Below are positions 62,412 through 64,000 of a DNA stretch of 64,000 nucleotides, piece by piece; position 1 is the stretch's first letter; each line of letters starts with the position of its first letter. The translations under genes and the position numbers were made by a program. The notes below the pieces were generated by a model. The model had not been told where the DNA came from. It worked only from the letters and a program-made list of their open reading frames with translations, and searched no databases. Origin of the DNA: Exiguobacterium profundum (lineage in GTDB: Bacteria > Bacillota > Bacilli > Exiguobacteriales > Exiguobacteriaceae); assembly GCF_025234635.1 (NCBI RefSeq), contig NZ_JANIEG010000008.1. One strand, given 5' to 3'.

Positions 62412-63341
62412 TTATTTCACTTTGATGATGATTTTGCCTTTGGCATGCCCTTCTTCTCCATAGTCATGAGCAAGTTTCGTATCTTCTAAATCAAAGACCC
62501 GGTCAATCACAGGTTTCAGTTCGCCTTTTTCAACAGCTTCCGCAATTTTTTTCAAACGCTCCCCCGTTGGTTGCATGAAGACGTACTCGGCACGGACCTT
62601 CGCCTGTTTGGCTTCCTCTTCATTTGGTGGTGTGGAGATGGAGACGAGCATCCCATTCTCTTTAAGCATTTGGTAGAGTTTGCTCTGCCCGTCGCCCCCC
62701 ATCGTATCGAATACGAAATCAATATCGCGGACAGTATCTGCCGGGTCTTGTTGTTTATAGTCGATGACCTCGTCGGCTCCAAGTTTTTTGACCCAATCTA
62801 CGTTCGGCGTGCTTGTCGATGTGACGACATACAAACCGTGTGCTTTCGCGAGCTGGATGGCTACCGTTCCGACACCACCTGAACCGGCTCCGATGAAGAT
62901 TCGATCACCCGGTTTGGCATCCATCACTTCGAACATGACTTGCCATGCCGTATGCGCGACGAGCGGCAGTGAAGCGGCCTCCTCAAAACTAAGCGAAGCT
63001 GGTTTTTTGACGACAAGATGGGAATCGACTGCGACGTACTCGGCATATGTGCCTTGGCGCGCGATTTCTGGTCGGCTAAACACTTCATCTCCAACCTTTA
63101 ATTCGGTCACATTCGCCCCAACTTCTTTGATGACACCCGATACATCCCACCCGATAACGAGCGGCATCTCGTAATGGAGCATTTCTTTCAAGTATCCTTC
63201 ACGGAGCTTCCAATCGACCGGATTGACGCTTGCGGCATGAACTTCAATTAATACGTCATCTGCACCGATTGCCGGTTGTTCAAGTTCCCCTACTTTAAAC
63301 TCATCCGACCCGCCATACTGTTCGATATATGCTGCTTTCAT
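62412..63341 (-). CDS. NADP-dependent quinone-oxidoreductase-like enzyme (MDR family)
   Basis: This 309-residue enzyme of the medium-chain dehydrogenase/reductase superfamily has a GroES-like N-terminal domain (VHAASVNPVDWKLREG) and a nucleotide-binding domain with GAGSGGVGTVAIQLAKAHG. There are no structural zinc cysteines, which points to the zinc-independent quinone reductase group. The substrate is unknown. The ATG at 63341 follows AAAGGAGGATG. Confidence 0.85.
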   Translation of the reverse strand: MKAAYIEQYGGSDEFKVGELEQPAIGADDVLIEVHAASVNPVDWKLREGYLKEMLHYEMPLVIGWDVSGVIKEVGANVTELKVGDEVFSRPEIARQGTYAEYVAVDSHLVVKKPASLSFEEAASLPLVAHTAWQVMFEVMDAKPGDRIFIGAGSGGVGTVAIQLAKAHGLYVVTSTSTPNVDWVKKLGADEVIDYKQQDPADTVRDIDFVFDTMGGDGQSKLYQMLKENGMLVSISTPPNEEEAKQAKVRAEYVFMQPTGERLKKIAEAVEKGELKPVIDRVFDLEDTKLAHDYGEEGHAKGKIIIKVK

Positions 63342-63403
63342 CTCATCATCCTCCTTTGATTGACTCACTTCTAGTTGGTTCCCATTTTATTTCTCTTACA
63401 AAC

Positions 63404-63433
63404 GAAAAAAGCACACCGTAGAAACGGTATGCT
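63404..63433 (-). terminator. Terminator of the second GNAT gene
   Basis: Minus-strand AGCATACCGT and ACGGTGTGCT arms (one mispair tolerated by G-U) followed by six T, beginning at the stop codon. Confidence 0.82.
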
Positions 63434-63972
63434 CAGACTGACTGATGGGTCATATAGCTATAGACATACACATCATGAGATTGTCCACGCTGACGCATAT
63501 AGTTATGTAGTCGACCTTCTTGAAAGAATCCATTCTTCTCCAACATGCGTTGGGATGCAAGATTCTCGACATAGACGATGGCACCGACCCGTTCAATTTC
63601 ACACGTCACGGCAAACTGAAGCGCCGCGTGAAGGGCTTCGGTCGCATAACCCGAACGCCAATACTCCGGTTTGAGTTCATAACCGATCTCGGCACGCCGA
63701 TGCGACGGTGCCCGATTGTGAAACCCGATTGTCCCGATTAACGCTTTTGATTCGCGATGCTCGATGGCAAAACGGATGATCGCACCTGTTTCGATTTGTG
63801 CGAGCATATGCGTCAGCATCTGTTCCGTTTCTTCTAACGTCCGATGTGGCTCCATTCCGTAGTGGCGTAGCACGTGTTCATCTGAAAAGATGGCGAATAC
63901 GTGCGGACCGTCCTCCATTTGGAGAGGTCGCAGTCGGAGGCGCTCCGTTTCAATCACAGGGAGACGGTTCAT
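63433..63972 (-). CDS. GNAT family acetyltransferase, RimJ/RimL type
   Basis: This 179-residue acetyltransferase has the opening LPVIETERLRLRPLQMEDG and the acetyl-CoA region RRAEIGYELKPEYWRSGYATEALHA, with NLASQRMLEKNGFFQEG near the C-terminus, all typical of the RimJ/RimL group. The acceptor may be a ribosomal protein or a small molecule. The first ATG at 63972 has a ribosome site (AAAGG) that is unusually close, and only 28 bp lie upstream in the window, so the start is not certain. Confidence 0.8.
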   Translation of the reverse strand: MNRLPVIETERLRLRPLQMEDGPHVFAIFSDEHVLRHYGMEPHRTLEETEQMLTHMLAQIETGAIIRFAIEHRESKALIGTIGFHNRAPSHRRAEIGYELKPEYWRSGYATEALHAALQFAVTCEIERVGAIVYVENLASQRMLEKNGFFQEGRLHNYMRQRGQSHDVYVYSYMTHQSV

Positions 63973-64000
63973 CCTTTACTGACCAAGTTATGTTGGAACG

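Noticed and set aside
1..64000. Mobile elements, prophage, CRISPR arrays or toxin-antitoxin pairs
   Set aside because: No transposase, integrase, cas or toxin-like sequence was recognised, and no regularly spaced repeats were found by eye.

Overview
The window reads as chromosomal core DNA of a Gram-positive Bacillota of the class Bacilli, most likely Exiguobacterium or a close relative. The basis is gene content and order, not a database search. Long stretches follow the Bacillus subtilis order: perR-ygzB-ygxA beside an rRNA operon, then hemL, a YgaD-type ABC exporter, ntdP, mutY, yfhP, yfhH, yfhJ, recX and yfhF. The menFDHBEC cluster is also conserved. The spore gene sspE that sits in this block in B. 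subtilis is not seen, which fits a non-sporulating relative. No insertion sequence, prophage, CRISPR array or tRNA gene was recognised. Genes are dense and mostly separated by clear intrinsic terminators, many of them bidirectional between convergent genes.

Layout. Positions 1-200 hold tandem promoters and a boxA-type leader pointing left out of the window, the start of an rRNA operon. 0.2-12 kb: a frameshifted phosphate-binding-like membrane protein, ygxA, ygzB, perR, hemL, an MFS transporter, a DCC protein, an ABC exporter, ntdP, an SRPBCC protein, mutY, yfhP and a YceI protein. 12-15 kb: an AldB-type aldehyde dehydrogenase with its DUF779 partner behind a candidate cre site, and a NERD protein. 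15-19.6 kb: a polyamine importer operon (XRE/cupin regulator, potABCD). 19.6-25.6 kb: yfhJ, yfhH and an operon of leader peptide, attenuator, heterodimeric ABC exporter (BmrC/BmrD type) and RNA ligase rtcB. 25.6-31 kb: lactate permease, recX, yfhF, an amidohydrolase and a GNAT enzyme with a structured leader. 31-39 kb: a two-component system, small proteins, cdd, an RlmCD-type methyltransferase, yfkAB and an MFS transporter. 39-45 kb: an EamA transporter divergent from the ferrous-iron efflux ATPase pfeT, whose intergenic region carries PerR-like and Fur-like boxes, then a PfkB kinase, a NUDIX enzyme, a YihY protein and carbonic anhydrase. 45.4-53.6 kb: the menaquinone pathway (menA divergent from menFDHBEC). 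53.6-64 kb: map, a YkuI-type degenerate EAL protein, cshA, cvfB, an orphan 50-residue exported peptide, small membrane proteins, plsC, an ABC-F ATPase, a quinone-oxidoreductase-like enzyme and a second GNAT enzyme.

Functional threads. PerR (2.9 kb) and the pfeT control region (40.2 kb) suggest a peroxide and iron circuit. The menaquinone genes supply the respiratory quinone. The most interesting unit is the 20.3-25.6 kb operon, in which a short leader ORF and a strong terminator precede a drug-exporter pair co-transcribed with an RNA repair ligase. This suggests a translation-stress response joining efflux to RNA repair, a functional link that is inferred and not shown by the sequence alone.
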